Positions 13,676 through 14,144 of a stretch of 14,144 bases of DNA are shown here, piece after piece. The position numbers were made by a program, and so were the translations under genes. The first letter of the stretch is position 1. The number at the start of each line of letters is the position of its first letter. Location: NCBI GenBank assembly GCA_964353405.1, contig CAYGWJ010000116.1, positions 1-14,144 on the forward strand, written 5' to 3'. This stretch comes from JBGLNJ01 sp964353405. GTDB lineage: Bacteria; Chloroflexota; Anaerolineae; Fen-1058. The notes beneath the pieces are model-generated. The model saw only the letters and a program-made list of their open reading frames with translations. It had not been told where the DNA came from and ran no database searches.

Positions 13676-13703
13676 AACCCCGCTCAGTGCGGGGTTTTTA
13701 TTT
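13676..13703 (+). terminator. Intrinsic terminator of the four-Cys gene
   Basis: AACCCCGC (13676-13683) pairs perfectly with GCGGGGTT (13689-13696) around TCAGT, followed by five T (13695-13699) and ATTT. It begins 10 nt after the stop codon and separates this gene from the tRNA-tuf transcript. Confidence 0.92.
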
Positions 13704-13729
13704 CCAGGGCGCGAGTGCAAAACTCTACC

Positions 13730-13758
13730 TTGCCAATCCGAGAAATCTATGTTATGAT
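13730..13758 (+). promoter_or_regulatory. Promoter of the tRNA-Thr / tuf transcript
   Basis: TTGCCA (13730-13735) and TATGAT (13753-13758) with a 17-bp spacer. The start would be near 13765, about 63 nt before the tRNA. The -10 and the following bases (GTTATGAT, then GCC) resemble those of the promoter at 13207-13235. Confidence 0.75.
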
Positions 13759-13827
13759 TCGCCATCGCCCGACGAAAAAGTCGTGGCGTATTATTTGTTG
13801 CCTGTCGTTAGGCGCAAGTGATACATC

Positions 13828-13900
13828 GCCCACATAGCTCAGTCGGTAGAGCATCCCCTTGGTAAGGGGAAGGTCATGGGTTCAAATCCCATTGTGGGCT
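13828..13900 (+). tRNA. tRNA-Thr (anticodon GGT)
   Basis: 73 nt with a complete cloverleaf: 7-bp acceptor stem GCCCACA/TGTGGGC, D arm GCTC/GAGC, anticodon stem TCCCC/GGGGA around the loop TTGGTAA (anticodon GGT, reading ACC and ACU), and T arm ATGGG/CCCAT with TTCAAAT. The discriminator is T at 13900; the terminal CCA is not fully encoded (CCTG follows). A tRNA-Thr just before tuf is a common bacterial arrangement, and the two probably share the promoter at 13730. Confidence 0.97.
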
Positions 13901-13916
13901 CCTGACGACGATTGCA

Positions 13917-13923
13917 AGGAGGG
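13917..13923 (+). promoter_or_regulatory. Ribosome binding site of tuf
   Basis: AAGGAGG at 13917-13923, 9 nt before the ATG at 13933. This is the best-formed Shine-Dalgarno in the window, as expected for a highly expressed gene. Confidence 0.85.
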
Positions 13924-13932
13924 ACATCAACT

Positions 13933-14144
13933 ATGGCAAAAGAGCATTTTGCGCGCACCAAGCCGCACGTCAACGTGGGCACGATCGGCCACATTGACCA
14001 CGGCAAGACGACGTTGACGGCCGCCATCACCAAAGTGCTGGCGATGAAAAAGATGGCCCAGTACCGCGCATTCGACACGATTGACAACGCGCCGGAAGAG
14101 CGCGAGCGCGGCATCACGATTGCGATTGCGCACGTCGAGTACGA
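13933..14144 (+). CDS. tuf: Elongation factor Tu, N-terminal part (runs off the right edge)
   Basis: The first 70 residues of EF-Tu, the GTPase that delivers aminoacyl-tRNA to the ribosome. MAKEHFARTKPHVNVGTIGH is a standard EF-Tu N-terminus. The P-loop is GHIDHGKT (Ile where many species have Val), and IDNAPEERERGITI leads into switch I with the conserved Thr, followed by HVEY. The variable stretch after it, AIAHVEY, differs from the NTSHVEY of many bacteria. About five sixths of the gene lies outside the window. It starts 32 bp after the tRNA-Thr, and no separate promoter is visible in the gap. Confidence 0.98.
   Translation, partial: MAKEHFARTKPHVNVGTIGHIDHGKTTLTAAITKVLAMKKMAQYRAFDTIDNAPEERERGITIAIAHVEY

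Overview
The window looks like a chromosomal segment of a member of the Chloroflexota, probably Anaerolineae-like and from a metagenome. This is inferred from several things: secreted proteins with Thr/Pro-rich linkers, a secreted protein ending in IYLPLVMRD (a C-terminal motif I associate with Chloroflexota extracellular proteins), fairly GC-rich coding, many small intergenic palindromes and heptanucleotide arrays, and the style of the EF-Tu start. No database search was possible, so the taxonomy is tentative.

Layout. Everything from the left edge to 12042 that I can call as protein-coding is on the minus strand. 1-1939 is the N-terminal part of a large secreted discoidin (F5/8 type C) multidomain protein that runs off the left edge. 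1940-2598 has no convincing protein gene. On the minus strand it contains a good promoter (2436-2464), a series of stem-loops and a strong intrinsic terminator (2041-2087), so it probably encodes a structured RNA of about 390 nt or a regulated leader. 2599-2931 is a 110-residue orphan. 3024-4097 is a second secreted protein, made of three copies of a beta-rich repeat; it has its own terminator and a promoter about 415 nt upstream of its start codon.

4547-8788 holds a loose minus-strand cluster: lipid acyltransferase, polytopic membrane protein, CPBP intramembrane protease (start overlaps the preceding stop), AAC(3)-family acetyltransferase and NAD(P)-dependent epimerase. A 77-bp fold-back element (8117-8193) sits between the first two. 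8814-8940 carries two adjacent heptanucleotide tandem arrays. 8919-12042 is a second minus-strand cluster: FabG-like SDR, degenerate stand-alone GGDEF-like protein, and secreted M1 metallopeptidase (ATGA overlap with the GGDEF-like gene).

From 12043 the strand flips. An integral membrane protein (12108-12974) is followed by a 130-residue four-cysteine protein with its own promoter and terminator. Then come tRNA-Thr(GGT) and the start of tuf (EF-Tu), which share a well-formed promoter. The right end is core translation; the left is accessory, surface-directed material.

The most interesting unexplained items are the structured RNA candidate at 2040-2464, the long leader at 4098-4546, the decayed GGDEF protein coupled to a secreted peptidase, the four-cysteine protein beside tRNA-Thr/tuf, and the A-B-A'-B' discoidin duplication in which only the B domains remain nearly identical.
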